A stretch of DNA of 64,000 bases, from positions 1,806,001 to 1,870,000 of the forward strand of contig CM043700.1 in assembly GCA_023935145.1 (NCBI GenBank), given 5' to 3'. The notes beneath the pieces were generated by a model, which saw only the letters and a list, made by a program, of their open reading frames with translations, had not been told where the DNA came from and did no database searches. The stretch's first letter is position 1; each line of letters opens with the position of its first letter. Below are positions 1-12,501 of the stretch, one piece after another. The position numbers were made by a program, and so were the translations under genes. The DNA is from Bretschneidera sinensis. Lineage: Eukaryota > Streptophyta > Magnoliopsida > Brassicales > Akaniaceae.

Positions 1-262
1 TTTTTAAAAACAACTCTTCACCGAGGGAAGAATCCCTTGGTGTTGATCAGATTATTTTATTATTATTTTTAAAAAGACCAAAAAAAATTTCTTAAACATT
101 TTCATTGAGGGACGTGTCTCAGTGATAGCCGTTGGTGATAACCTATCATCGAGGGAATAATTTGGCCTTCGGTAAAAAAGGTATTACCGAGGAGCTTAAC
201 ATCGAGGGACTTCCCTTGGTGATAAGTATTACCGACGACAGAGTACACTGAGGAGCTTAACC
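1..262. repeat. Cluster of short GAGGGA / CCCTYGGT repeats, possible CACTA subterminal region
   Basis: The first 260 bases carry many variants of a short motif (CGAGGGA, CCCTTGGTG, ACCGAGGAGCTTAAC) in both orientations. ACCGAGGAGCTTAAC and a close variant (ACTGAGGAGCTTAAC) lie about 75 bases apart. Dense short repeats in both orientations are typical of the subterminal regions of plant CACTA (EnSpm) transposons. The element end itself is outside the window or not visible, so the class is inferred. No coding sequence is associated. Confidence 0.35.
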
Positions 263-1171
263 TATTCTATATTCTATCTTTCTCCCTACAACTTCTGTTT
301 TTGTCTTCTTCTCTTTTGTATGATCTTCTTTGCTTCTTCTCTTCTCTCTGGCTAATCTCCCTAATTTCTACTGTTTCTCTACTACTTCTCTTATTTCTCA
401 TTCTATTTTTTCTCTTTAAAATATTTGTCCTACATCATCTTGTACTTTGTTTCATCTTTTGCTTCAGTCTGTTTCAATTGTTTTGGAATATTTTGGTCAT
501 TTTGGTCTAATCATTTCGACCGAATCACTTTATTTTAATCAAAAAATAATATTATATAATTTTTTTTTCTTTTATCCTCCTCTGTTAGTTTAAATTTATT
601 TTCACATGATAGTTTTTTTTAATAATGACACTTTTAATTAAATTTAGAAAGTTTGATAATGCAACTTGGTGTATTTAGTGTTAGTATTTGAATTTTAAAT
701 TTTAAATTCTCGATGATAATTATGATTTGATTTTGGTTAATACACGATCATTATCATTTTATGTTTAAATGATAATGGTTTTATTATAATCTAAATTTGT
801 ATATATATTTTTGAAATATATATAATTATATAGAAAAGATATTGAAACAAACCAAAACCAAAACCAAAACATTTTATTTCAATAGCAAAAACCTATATAA
901 AATTGACAACCTTGTTGCAAATTTTAAGTTAACTGCGTGAGCTTGTTTAACTTGGTAAAAATAAAAACAAGTGTCACACGTGCCACACATTTAAGTGTAT
1001 TGCAAGTTTTAATTCACAATTTTTTTTTACAGTAGAAGAATCTCTTCCAAAAAAAAAATCGACAATTCACACATTTAAAAATTCAAATAAACTAAATCCC
1101 ACATATTATTTCCTTACACTAATTTGAAGTGTTTGATGTACCTTATGATCCATCAATCATGTGAAATATAT
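263..1171. other. AT-rich intergenic DNA, no gene seen
   Basis: This stretch is very AT-rich with poly-T and poly-A runs. The only open frame (near 301-510) begins at TTG and is low-complexity Leu/Phe/Ser from pyrimidine-rich DNA. I see no gene, RNA or clear transposon in it. Confidence 0.6.
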
Positions 1172-1680
1172 GGCTATGTTTGGAAACAGTTTTTGAAAAC
1201 TGAAAAAAAAAATTTGAAAAAAAACTTTTCTATATTTGACAAACAGTTTTCAAAAGCAATTTTCTAAAACCAAAAACTGTTCTCTGAAAACTCCAAATTG
1301 ACGTTTTCTGACATAATTTTTGAAAAATAACTTTAAAATCAATATTCAATTCTTTGTTTCATTCTTCCTTCATGGTATATAAAAAATATTAAAATTTTAA
1401 AAATAAAATAATATTAATTATTTTTAAGTATTTAGTTAATATGATAAATAAAATTAATATAGATTTTAAATTTAAACTCAAAACTAAAAATAATTACAAG
1501 ATGTATTAAAACAATTTTCAAAATAAGATTATCCAAACAACATTTCATTGTTTTTCTGTTTTGGAAACAGTATTCGAGTTACAGTTATCCAAACATGTTT
1601 TCTTAAAAAAACATTAGAAAACTGTTTTCAGTTTTCATTTTCGAAAACTGAAAACAGAAAACTGTTACCCAAACATGCCC
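1172..1680. mobile_element. MITE-like element with terminal inverted repeats
   Basis: The left end (GGCTATGTTTGGAAACAG) and the inverted right end (GGGCATGTTTGGGTAACAG) match over about 20 bases and continue into GTTTTC-rich subterminal sequence. TATAT lies directly outside both ends and may be the target duplication, although the flanks are simple AT sequence. The element is about 0.5 kb and has no coding capacity. The family is not assigned. It lies a few hundred bases downstream of the ABI5-like stop codon. Confidence 0.6.
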
Positions 1681-2004
1681 TATATATCTGCATATAGGAC
1701 AAAATTTCCTTGACACGAAAATCATAAAAGCAAACATACCCAATAAAATTTACTAGACAGTATACTATTCGATATATGTAACAATGATAGGCTTCAAAGA
1801 GTCGCCTCATCTTGGATCATTCAACAACAAATTTTTCTTCACATCGTTCCTCATCGCTGTTCAGATTTTCGCGCCATGTTCTCAGCATAAGCTTAAATTT
1901 CCCAGTGCATTCAACTCTGCATTTTTTTCACCTTAACATGAGATAATTCAGAGCAAAAATCATACTCAAATATCATACACAAATGCAGCTTACCATCTCT
2001 TGAT

Positions 2005-4416
2005 TTACAAAGGGCAACTCATATTCCTCCTAATTATTCTTGATTTCTCTTTAGCTTTTTGTGCCTTCATTTGCGCTTTCATTTTCAATTCCTCCAAATG
2101 CTGCAAAGAATTTTGGAAGAAAATAGTAGTTAGTTAGATTTGCGACACAAGAGAAGGGATCCGGTATAGCAAAAGCCTAGTGTTCCTTGGTATAAGAAAC
2201 TGAAAGAGTGTCATTGAAACCTGAAAGCTTAGAGGTTGAAACAAAATTGAATATTCTTACATGACAAACACATTGATCTGTTCTCAACAAATGCAACATG
2301 GAAACAATGTAGAAATTACCTGTTGCTTTCTTTTCCTCTCTATCTCCACCTGTTTCGAGTACAAGAAAGAAAGCAAGTTCAAATGTAAATAACACATGAA
2401 TATGCTTTACGAACTAATTAATGAACAAAAATAACTCTATTATAGCATTACCAGAGCACACTTTAGGTAGACATTCTCTTCTTTTAATTGGTTTAGTTCT
2501 GCTTCTAGTTCAATTGTGTATGCCTGTAAAAGGAACATACAAATATAACTATGATGAGATACTGAGAAAACCAACAAGCAACTATGATGACTTCCCAATG
2601 AACCACTAACCAAGTACGATAATTATTTTCTATATCTGATATTTCCTAATCTTCTTCCGTAGAATCGAAGAAACAAGTTTCCTATGACTGATGACAAGTT
2701 GCCAATGCATCACAGATCACATCTGTCTTCACAACACATCAAAATTGTCTACCCTGTGCCTCAAGAAACATGTCTACTATGTACCTCAAGCAATATTCTA
2801 ACCTTGTAACTCTTCCTACATGACGAGTACTTATCTCTTTAACCTGCGTTCTGCACCCCTAACAACATTCAGCTACCACCAATTAATTATCTAATGCACA
2901 AGGCTTGATTTAAATTTCTTTTCCACAGGTTGGCGATGCAGTACTTAAATCGAATCCCATTTCATCACCCTTTCTTTAATTTCCTGTTAAGCCTCCTACA
3001 ATTATTCATTTAATTCCTAAAGTCTCAGGGTGAATCATCCTAAGTTCTCCTTATGGACCTTAACTTGATTGTATAAGAAAAATGGTAACTAAGATGATCA
3101 CAATTCTACTCTAATAGAAACATGTTCTCAACTTGATGAAACATAAGCAGAATTGAATATATGGATGTATCACAATTCTATTAAAAAAAACTATATTTGT
3201 TTTTAGGCATGAACGCAATTAATAAGACCATATAAATTGACAGAAAATGTACCTGCTTTCTAGCTCTAGATCTTGCTGCAGACTCTCTATTCTTGATCAT
3301 CCTTCTCTGCCTTCTCTCCACCACTTTCTCCACTGGACCATCAATAATCCTCTTTCTTCCTCTCCCTCCACTCATATCTATCCCATATTGATTCCCCGCA
3401 CTATCAACTTGACCTGTACACATCCCATCCGATGAAACCGGGCTAACTGGCGCTACCAACCTCATCAGCTGCCCCGGCCCATACCCACCACCATTTGCCA
3501 TTCTCCCACCATAACAAACCCCCGGTTGTGGTGCAATTGGCGGTTGTTGCAGGTACACATCATTCCTCTTACCATTGTTAGCATATCCTGACGTCTCTCC
3601 AATGACACTACCACTCGAAGGGACTGATTGATACGCAGAACCACCAGCAGCAGCAGCAGTGCTAGTACTAGCACCCATTGTCAAAATGGCCCTGGTAAAA
3701 CCCGCATTTGGGTTAATAGTAGTAGTATTGCTTTGGTAGACACCGAACTGCTGCTGTTGAGGAGGCATCACTGGTGGCAGCTCAGGAAAATGTACCCTTA
3801 CTACCCCTGCCTTTACCAAGAAATCCTCGAGAGTCATCTCTCCGAAAGTGGGTTGACGTGGGGTACTCTCGGTATTCATCACATTATTGTTATTACTACT
3901 GTTATCATTATTACCAATATTACTCTGCCCTCCTTGTCCTGCAGGAAGCTGCTCTCTATGTATCTCAGACCAAACCTCATCCACGGTTTTCCCACACAAC
4001 GGAGCCGGAAGCGTGAGGGAGCCTTGCCTTGGCAAACTCGGCTGTTTATTATTCGTTGCTACAACAGCTTTACGGTGATTACTCACTTCACCAAAAGGTA
4101 CATTATTATGATCACCATCAGGAAGAATATTGTTCATTTGGTTGTTGCTGAAGTTATAGTTGATGGCTTGGTTCTCTTCCGCATTCCAGATGCTAGTAAG
4201 GAATTCATCCATGTTCATGGAGCCGAAGTTCTTGCCACTCTCACAGAGCGCGTGCTGGAACTCGTCGAGGGTGAGGGAGTAGATCGATGATTGCCTCTCC
4301 AGGGACGAGAAAGGGTGGAGATTCATGTTGTTGTTGTTCTTCGCCTGTTGCTCTTCACCTTGAAGTGGGGATTCCACTTCTCTTTGGGACATCATCTCTG
4401 ACTCTACGACCACCAT
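2005..4416 (-). CDS. ABI5: ABI5-like group A bZIP transcription factor (four coding exons)
   Basis: The predicted protein of 453 aa should bind ABA-response elements in the nucleus and mediate abscisic acid signalling, as the group A (ABI5/AREB/ABF/DPBF) family does. Coding exons on the minus strand are 4416-3253, 2523-2452, 2349-2320 and 2100-2005. All three introns have GT and AG ends, and frames join cleanly. Conserved blocks visible are C1 (residues about 38-83, with RQSS), C2 (128-155, with RQGS and a following VDEVWSEI) and C3 (185-204, with TPRQPT). These are the phosphorylation-type blocks of the family. The basic region is at 362-388 with the N-x7-R signature (N376, R384). The leucine zipper begins in exon 2, and the C-terminus ends SCPL. 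I chose the ATG at 4416; the open frame upstream contains no earlier ATG. The middle is Asn- and Gly-rich. ABI5 rather than ABF is favoured by the SCPL end, but the orthology is inferred. Confidence 0.9.
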
Positions 4417-5849
4417 TATTTTTTCCTTCTTTTGTTTTTGTTCCTTTGCTGCCAAGTGTAGAGTTGTTGACCGTGTTAGTGCAAATTAATAGGAGCTGTA
4501 CATAATATAAGTAGAGAGTGATTAGTCATTAGAGCATCAGAATTTTATGCAGTTAGTAAAAGGGAAAGAAAAGAACACGGTTTGCGGAATAAACAAAGAA
4601 ACTGTGGCGTAACGTTAAGGCCAGTTTATGAAGAGGAATCTCCTCTCCAATCAGAGGATAGGAAAATAATAAGTGCTTGTTAAAGGTGGGGTCCAGTTAC
4701 ATTAATTCTTGAAATGAATCCAAATTTTATGTATGAATTGTATTTTCCAAAACACACCCATTAATTGTTAGATGAAGGGGAACCTAATTGTCTTGCGGCC
4801 AATAAGGCATTAATTTCATTGGGAACCCATAAATACAATCTAATTTCCAAGTCTTAACTAAATCCAAGATGCCATATGCCAAAGTGTCATTTGTCAATGT
4901 TGACAAATCATGGTGAGAACTGAGAAGAAAATATCTTTCGCTCATGCTGTATTATTATTTAGTATGGGCCGCCATATTTGGTTATCGTAATAGCGAAAGC
5001 GACTGTGGGCAGGGGCAGGCCAAATAATTAAGCACCGAAGCTTATCTAGACACCATATCATAAAACAGTGACAAAGAAAAGGGTCATCTCGTCTGTAATT
5101 AAACTTCTATTTCCAAACAAGGAAATACTTGGTTTGGGTGGTTGTAAAAAGCAAAAGTAAAAGAATCTTTCCTCTTTCGGCAAACTATATATTAATTTTA
5201 GCTGCCGTATTAGTTATTAAGAGATTTTTTTAATACTACTTAACTAAGACATTATTAACCATGCTCATTAATCAAGAACGTACAAATTAAATATTTTTAC
5301 TAGCTAGCTAGGTGAGCATCAAAAACAAGTTTTAAGATCTCAAGCTTCAACTAGTAGTAAATACCAAAAATCACACTTGAAAGATTCGTTTAAAAGACTC
5401 AAGTAAAATAGCGAAAGAGAACCCATGAAGCAAACCTGATAAAATCCACGAAACTGATGATCAACAGCAAGAACTGATCAGCTGAATATGCTAAAAAACA
5501 CAAGTGTTTTCTCTTCAGCAATTTCGGGCAGATCTACAAAAACCCCACCATCAATACGTTTTTTTTTTTTAAGGTTTATAGCAGTGAGCTAAGTTGCGAG
5601 AGAGGGTGGACTTTTTTTTTTTGCCCTTTTGAGAGAGAGATACTTTGTTTAAGAGTTAAAATTTTGAGTGGCTAATGTTATACGGTGCTGTGACAACGGC
5701 TGCGTTTTTCTGAGCAAACTAATTTATCTTCCCGGCGGAAGTGGGGCCCACTGTGCCGTGTAAAGTCAATTTTATCACCTCCTCCTTAAGTGCTATAATG
5801 AATTTCGTGTCCAGGTCCCAAAAATTGGAATTGAGCATGGAACTCGCGA
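4417..5849 (-). promoter_or_regulatory. Upstream region and possible 5' UTR intron of the ABI5-like gene
   Basis: No coding sequence lies here. On the minus strand a donor-like CAG/GTTTG at 5436/5435 and an acceptor-like TACAG at about 4498 could bound a 5' UTR intron of roughly 0.9 kb, placing the transcription start near 5.5-5.7 kb. A pyrimidine/purine tract (poly-T with GAGAGAGA, about 5560-5640) is typical of plant 5' leader sequence. The intron is an inference that transcript data would settle. Confidence 0.4.
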
Positions 5850-5917
5850 CACGTGTTTGATACGTGGCGTTCTTAGGCTCGATTGCGGTGGTCTTTCAAT
5901 CCTAAGACAAACACGTG
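5850..5917. promoter_or_regulatory. ABRE / G-box cluster upstream of the ABI5-like gene
   Basis: Three ACGTG cores fall within 68 bases: CACGTG at 5850-5855, TACGTGGC at 5861-5868 (a canonical ABA-response element) and CACGTG at 5912-5917. Group A bZIP proteins bind this core, so the arrangement fits ABA induction or autoregulation of the adjacent gene. Binding is inferred from family knowledge. Confidence 0.65.
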
Positions 5918-6314
5918 TGCTCCCCACTAAAGTTAAAATCTTGTCTTGGTGTATTATAGAGGCCCTCGCCCGTTGTGAAACTAAACAATGAATTTAGTTT
6001 CTAAAATTCTTTCATTTTCTTGATAATTATATTTTTCTACCAATTTTTAATGTCTCCTTATAACAATTAATATTATTATTATTATTGGTTAAAATTAATG
6101 TAATAATAATTACATTAAAAAAATATGATAATGATTACATAAAATAAATAATGTAATCATTATTTTATTATATGTAAATTAAACTCAATTTAAATAATAT
6201 TTAATAATATAACTTTTGTTTTTGTCATGTGATTGAACGATAATAATAATAATAATAGAATTTAATTTATTACATTATTAATTACATTATATTTCAATTT
6301 TTGTTAATTTTAAC

Positions 6315-7269
6315 CAGTGTTTTCAGAGGCGAGGGCGTTGGGCGAGGTGTTTTGCCTCAATGAGGCGAGGCGTAAGCCCCGAGGCGTTGGGACGTAAGCC
6401 TTTTGAAACGTTGGGGCGTTTTGAATAAAATAATATTAATTAAATTAAAAAAATACTAAAAAATTGAAATAATAAAAATTAATTAATTATCAATAAATTT
6501 TACTAACTTAAGACTTATGATTGAATATTTATCAAAATATTTTTACACAAATAACAAATAATTTGATGAAAATTTTAATCACATATGATATTAGAGGTAT
6601 GCTATCGTTTGTTGCATATGTATCCATCAATTTATACTATGATCCTTCAATATAGTGGTTCCATTAGTAATGATGTCCAATCAAAATGTTGAAAATTTAA
6701 AATTCTGACCTAAAAAGTTGAAAATCCGAGTAAGTCTTTTGAATTTTTTGGGGCGTTTTGAAATTTTAATAAAATAATATTAATTAATTAATTATAATAG
6801 TAAAATAAAAATAATTTAATTTGTAATTAATTAATTAATTTTTATCAAAGTTTAATATTTTACTAACTCTCTATAATCTAATAATTAAAATTTTATAAAT
6901 ATTAATATATATTTATATATAAATTATATGAAGTATAACTTATATTTTTATATTGTTGTAATTTGTAATTGATTAATTAAATAGTTTGTAATTATTATTA
7001 AACTAGATAACATGTATTATATATTTATGAAGTGTAATAATATCAAATCGACAGTGTTAGCTCAGTGGTAAGGTCAATGGTTCTTTAGGTCATGGGTTCG
7101 AGCCAGCCGCAGGGAAGAAAACTTATGTCTGATTTAATTCTAAAATGAAATGACGTTGTTTTGAGAAGCAGAGGTAATATATCACTGGGCGTACGCCCAG
7201 GAGCAGGTTCGCCCCAACAATCGCGCCTTCGGGCATTTTTCACTGATTTCGCCGTTTTTAAAAACTATG
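6315..7269 (+). mobile_element. Non-autonomous hAT-like element, copy 1
   Basis: This 955-bp element starts CAGTGTTTTCAGAGGCG and its inverted right end reads CATAGTTTTTAAAAACGGCG, giving imperfect terminal inverted repeats. It is flanked by a perfect 8-bp duplication, ATTTTAAC (6307-6314 and 7270-7277), the length typical of hAT transposons. The ends are unusually GC-rich (GGCGAGGCG and GGGCG motifs) against an AT-rich middle. There is no transposase. A related element lies inverted at 12977-13872. Confidence 0.8.
7046..7105 (+). other. tRNA-like polymerase III promoter boxes inside the hAT-like element
   Basis: The sequence holds TTAGCTCAGTGGTAAG, a good match to a tRNA A box, and GGGTTCGAGCC about 30 bases later, a good B box. 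I cannot form a convincing acceptor stem, so this is more likely a tRNA-derived SINE head or tRNA fossil than a functional tRNA gene. Confidence 0.4.
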
Positions 7270-7277
7270 ATTTTAAC

Positions 7278-8591
7278 ATCTTAAAATAGACCAAACAAAA
7301 TTAAAAAAAAACATTTTATTATAATAAGATTTTTCGATTTATTATAGTGAATTTCACAAAAGTAAATTGATCAGATATTAATAGAGCTTTTATAGGCATC
7401 ACAATATTTACAATACATTGTTTGGATGTCGAAAGTGAATATAAAAAACGTGTACTAATATATTAATTATCATGCTTTTCTAATGATTTATCACCAAGCC
7501 GAATGCTGTGATTGTCAAACTTAACTGTTCATGCCAATCAATAAGATTTATTTAATATTAAAAAGAAAAAATTGAGATTTTGAAATTACAAAATCTAAAA
7601 TTTGATCTTTAATACTAATATATAAACTATTTGTTTGACTTATTAATTAATTAATTTTTAATATAATAATATTTCGAATTATGTGATCGTATGTAAATTT
7701 ATATACACAAAGAAAAATATTTGATTGAAAATAAATTAATTTGTAGAAACAATACTACATTTAAACATGATACTTGTGAATAATAATATCATATAAAAAG
7801 TTATGTGCATATGAATATAATAAATATACAAATAATAATAAAAAGAAATTTATAACCTTAAAAACTTAAATATCAAATGAATTATTATTGCTTCTTTATC
7901 TATTAAATAAATTAAAAATTAAGTAATAATAAGTCATATTGTGTATCTAAAAATAAATATATTTATAAATATTATAAAAAAACTAAAATATTATATACAA
8001 TGAATAATATACGCACTGAAGATTGATAAAGTGAGTTTATTAGATATGACGAGAGAAATGATGCATAGAAAAATGTGTTTTGATTTTCATTTTTCATTGT
8101 AAATCAATTTATTAAAAAAAAATGTTGTTTTTTATATCTTATTTTTTAATAGTATAAAATATAATTTTAGGATGAAATTGATTTTGCTAAAACGTATTAA
8201 AATTGATATTTTACACTATAAACATACATTTTATGCTTTCCTACAAAACAAACGCAACCTTAACTGAACATCAATTCTTTTGTAAGCTAAGTAAGATGAA
8301 TTTAAACCTTTCGATCAATCCTTCGTAGAGAGCCATAAGCTTGGAATGGACCATTAATTATGATGTTATGTGGTGTTTTTCGGCCAATGAGACTATTTTA
8401 CGTGTCAAGTTGTCCTGGATAATAATGGCTAATGAATACGCAAGCTACTCTTTATTCTTTACTACCTAAGGAATCCAAGATCCATCTCTTTCATGAAGAA
8501 TGTTTGTTAATTGGAAAGACTCAGCCATTTTTTTTCCCTTTTCACGGATCATTTATATTTTTTATGTGAGTCAACTATTCAAAACCATTTT
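7278..8591. other. AT-rich intergenic DNA, no gene seen
   Basis: Mostly A/T with short poly-A and poly-T tracts. No open frame with protein character, no RNA gene and no recognisable element was found in these 1.3 kb. Confidence 0.6.
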
Positions 8592-9133
8592 TGTTAAAAT
8601 TAACTTATAATTTTGGAGTAAAAGCGAGTATATTCTTCTTTTAATTGTTATGTCAATCATACAAAAACTTAAATTGCAATAAAAAAAAGCAATAACTAAG
8701 AAGAATGATTGTTTTGGTTCTAGTAGAATAATGAATATAAAATTAAATAAAAAAATAATTCTTCTTAACACACACTCTCTCTATATATATGTGTGTATAT
8801 TTATTTTTTTTCAACAACAGAGAGAAATAAACACCAAAGCAATAAAGAGAAATGTACAACAACATATCATAGAAAATTGAAGACAGGATGTACAACAAAC
8901 TGATCATTTTGAATGGTTGAAACTTCTTTTCTTCTAAGCTATTGTATTTTTTCCAGTTAAATTTGTGGTAGCCTAGATTTAGGCTTAGAGAATTTTATCT
9001 CTCTTGATTTGTAGTTCAATTATGATTGCAGTGGAACCTCTCACCATCACCCGTGGACGTAGGAGTTTTAGCTCCGAACTATGTAAATTTTTTGTGTTTG
9101 TTTATTTTTCCGCTTCTTTATTCCTAATAAACA
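8592..9133 (+). repeat. 5' LTR of Ty1/copia element A
   Basis: The repeat starts TGTTAAAATTAAC and ends AATAAACA. It is followed by GGTATAAGAGC, a decayed match to the initiator-Met primer binding site TGGTATCAGAGC. The first 290 bases or so are clearly related to the sequence beginning at 36391, which follows a polypurine tract, so both are LTRs of one family. Confidence 0.75.
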
Positions 9134-11300
9134 GGTATAAGAGCTATTGTTAAAATCGATCTGGGCATAATCTCTTCTACCACTTCGTACGAGATACAAA
9201 AACTCGATGGAACCAACAGTTTTAATCTTTGGCAAGTAAATATGCAAGTTATATTAACCCAAAAGAGTTTTAAAAAAATGCAGCTGTGGAAAGAGAAGAT
9301 GCATAGTATGATGACAGATGAATAGAAGGTAGAGACGGATGAGAATGCTTTGACTGCAATTCAATTGTGTCTATCAGATGGAGTTTTACATGAAGTTCTT
9401 ACAGAGAAAACTGTTGTCGGCTTATGGAGTAAGTTAGAGTCTCTATGCATGACGAAATCCCTTACCAACAAACTATTCTTGAAGCAACAATTGTATTTGT
9501 TGTGTATGACAAAAGGTACACCAATGAAATTTTATTTGATGAATTTAATTATATTATTACTAATTTGAATTCAATGAAAGTTAAATTATATTATAAGGAT
9601 TAGACCATACTATTGTTGTGTTCCCTACCACCATAATTCACACACTTTAGGGAAGCTTTTCTATTTGGTAGAGATACAATTTCTTTAGAAGATGTTAAAG
9701 CTTTCTTATTTCTAAAAAAATAATTGCTTGAGCGACAAATGTCTGAGAATTATTATGAGAAACAGAGTCAAGGTGATACCCTAGTAACTAGAGGTTCTAG
9801 AGGCAGATCTAGAGAAAATAATTCAGGTAATAATAGCCAGAAATTCCGATCAAAGTCCAAAAATAAGAATGTGACCTTTCATTACCGTAAGAAAAATGGA
9901 CATTACAAATCTGAGCGTTGGAATTTGAAAAAGAAAATTCAAGAAAAAAACAATCAGAATCATTGTGAAAATCGGGGTCATAATCAAAATCGAGATAGAG
10001 ATCGGAAAGAGAATCAGCCTGAAGCTAATGTTAGTGAAGAAGACTATGATCATGTTCTTACTGCAAGTGATAATGGGTTCTTTATATTTGATTGGATTAA
10101 GGATTATGCTTGTTCCTACCATATTTGCTGAAAATAAGGATTGATTTTCAGAATATGAGCCTTATGACGAAATTGTATTACTGGTTGATGATGCAACTAG
10201 AAAAATTACTAGTACAAGAACTGTCCATATTAGAATGCATGACAGTGTGATACGGACTATGACAAAAGTTAGACACATTGTTGTCTTCAAGAGGAATTTG
10301 ATTTCTCTGAGTACTCTTGATATCAAAGGGTACAAGTATTCATTTGAAGTGGAGTTATGAAAGTTAACAGAGGTCCTTTGGTTGGCATGAAAGCAAAGAT
10401 TACATCGTCAAATTTGTATGTTTTACAGAGTACTACCGTTACTGGTTTATCGGCTACTTCTACTATTTCAGATTTTGAGGTTACAAAATTATGGCATATG
10501 AGATTAGGTCACATGAGTGAGAAATTACTAACTTTTTTGAGCAAAAGATGTTTGCTTTGTGGACATAATACAAGTAAAATGGAATTCTGTTAGCATTGTG
10601 TTTTTGGCAAACAGAAAAGAGTTAATTTCAATATAGAGATTCACAAAACCAAGGGTACTGTGGATTATATTCTCTCTGATCTTTAAGGAACCTCACGTGT
10701 TCCATTTAAAGGTGGTTCCAGGTATATGCTTACTTTTATTGATGACTACTCAAGAAAAACTTGGGTGTATATATTGAAGACCAAAGATGAGACATTCAAG
10801 CGTTTTAAACAGTGGAGAACAATGATTGAGAAACAAATGGGGAGGTAGATTAAAAGGTTGAGGATAGAAAATGGTTTGGAATTTTGTTCAAATGAGTTTG
10901 ATGACTACTGTAGAGATGAAGGTATTGTTAGACATAAGACAGTCAGAAGAACGCCACACAGAATGGGTTTGTTGAGCAAATGAACAAAACACTTTTAGAG
11001 AGAGCTCGTTGTATGCTTTCAAATGCTGGTTTGTCTAAGAAGTTTTGGGCAGCCTGTTATTTGGTGAATCGATCTCCTACTACAACTATAGAGTTTAAAA
11101 CCCCACATGAAGGTATGAGTAGCACACAACAGGTGGAATTGGAAAGTTCTGACTCAGACCCTATGTAGAACATTTTTACACAGCTTGTTTTTAAATAGAG
11201 TGAGAATTTGGGTGAAGACCAGACTCAACAAATTCATGATGAACCTTACAGCATTTCCAACCATAGATTGAGAAGAGAGACTAGACCACCATTGAGGTGA
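9134..11300 (+). pseudogene. Ty1/copia element A, gag-protease-integrase remnant
   Basis: Translated pieces in order are a gag start (LDGTNSFNLW), a gag middle (about 9350-9570), a zinc-knuckle region, a protease-like segment, GAG-pre-integrase (WHMRLGHMSEK near 10490) and an integrase core (TFIDDYSRKTWVY near 10735; RTPHRMG where QQNG is usual). The knuckle reads FHYRKKNGHYKSERW: all three cysteines are lost, two as TGT to CGT changes. Many stops and frameshifts break the frame. At about 11300, just after the linker between integrase and reverse transcriptase (RRETRPPLR), the sequence switches to an unrelated copia on the opposite strand. It is non-functional. Confidence 0.85.
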
Positions 11301-12047
11301 ACCTTCTACATTTTCTCTTCAAGCTCACCATGCAAAAACATAGTTTTAACATAAAGCTGTTTTAATTCCAAATTCTGCATAGCAACCAATGACAAGAGAA
11401 AACGAATGAAACTATGCTTCACAACTAGAGAGAATATATCATTAAAATCAACTTCTACAACATGATTGTATCTCTTAGCAACCAAACGTGCTTTATACCT
11501 TCAATTTTCAATCCCTGTGATGACTTCTTTTTTCTTGAATATCTATTTGTAACTAACTATCTTTTTAACCATCGGTGGTTTTACCAATTTCCAAGTTTGA
11601 TTCTTCTCAAGAGATTTCATCTCTTCATACATGGCTACTAGCCACTTGTACCTTCTTTCATCTTTAGAGAATAAAGGTCCATCTTAAGACATAATCTATT
11701 AGTCAAAGACTTTGACGTATAGATACTCTCGAGCTTATCCCACAAACCATTGGATATAGTTTCCTTCAACACAGTATACTTGATCTCGGGAGTAAGAGCC
11801 AACCTAATTGTATTTACAGCCTTTATCTGAATCGATTGCCACTTTCTATCAGTTACTTCTTCTGGCTTTTCTTCCTCTAAAGCTTGATCAAGATCTTATT
11901 GCACTAAAAGATCTTGAACTGTACTCTGCCACAGAGTAAAATTATTGCTTCCATTAAATAAAGGAATCTCAAATTTAGTTATACCTGTCAATATAGTGGC
12001 GCAGACGCAACAAATAGCAGCAGACAGCTTCTTCAAATAAAGGATCA
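11301..12047 (-). pseudogene. Ty1/copia element B remnant: gag joined to a reverse transcriptase fragment
   Basis: On the minus strand, reading away from the primer site at 12060, there is gag (NGLWDKLES near 11740) and then a reverse transcriptase start (YEEMKSLEKNQTWKLV near 11610) running to FLHGELEE near 11310. Protease and integrase are missing, so an internal deletion joined gag to the transcriptase. Stops and frameshifts are present. Its left end abuts element A inside coding sequence, with no LTR at the junction. Confidence 0.75.
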
Positions 12048-12060
12048 GACTCTAATACCA
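12048..12060 (-). other. Primer binding site of copia element B
   Basis: On the minus strand it reads TGGTATTAGAGTC, one or two changes from the initiator-Met tRNA site, two bases from the LTR edge. It fixes the element's orientation as minus. Confidence 0.75.
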
Positions 12061-12062
12061 CT

Positions 12063-12501
12063 TGTTGGGATTTTACCCCTAAAATCCCCTTGCTCAAATT
12101 TTAGGCAATAAACAAACAAACATCAAGCACAAAATTATTTAATGTGGTTCGGCAGCCTCCTTGCCTATGCCACCAACAAACTCACAATTTTATTAATCCT
12201 TAACAACAACTTTAGGAAAAACAAAATTATTACCCTTAAAGCCTTACAACCCCAAATCCCCAATACACCCAAAACTATCCACCTAGCTCTAGTTAATATT
12301 GGAATTATGAGTATCCCAAACCTTCTGTAAGGCTCCCTTTATATAGATGATATTATCCTAATATTATTAGGAAAATAACAACAACAACACCATAAACTAT
12401 TACTACTACTCCTACTAGAATAAACATCTATAAAATAAGAAACCACTTTCTCAAATCAATTAGAAGTCCTTCTTGTAGGGAATTGAGCCAAAAATCTAAC
12501 A
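12063..12501 (-). repeat. 5' LTR of copia element B
   Basis: A 439-bp repeat with TG...CA ends (TGTTGGGATTTTACCC on the plus strand and CTAACA at the right) that matches 35253-35692 over its whole length. The primer site lies directly to its left. Confidence 0.85.

Noticed and set aside
301..510. 69-codon Leu/Phe-rich frame
   Set aside because: Begins at TTG and derives from pyrimidine-rich DNA; no plausible promoter or domain.
3628..4290. 220-codon open frame on the plus strand
   Set aside because: It is the antisense shadow of ABI5-like exon 1 and is low in protein-like character.
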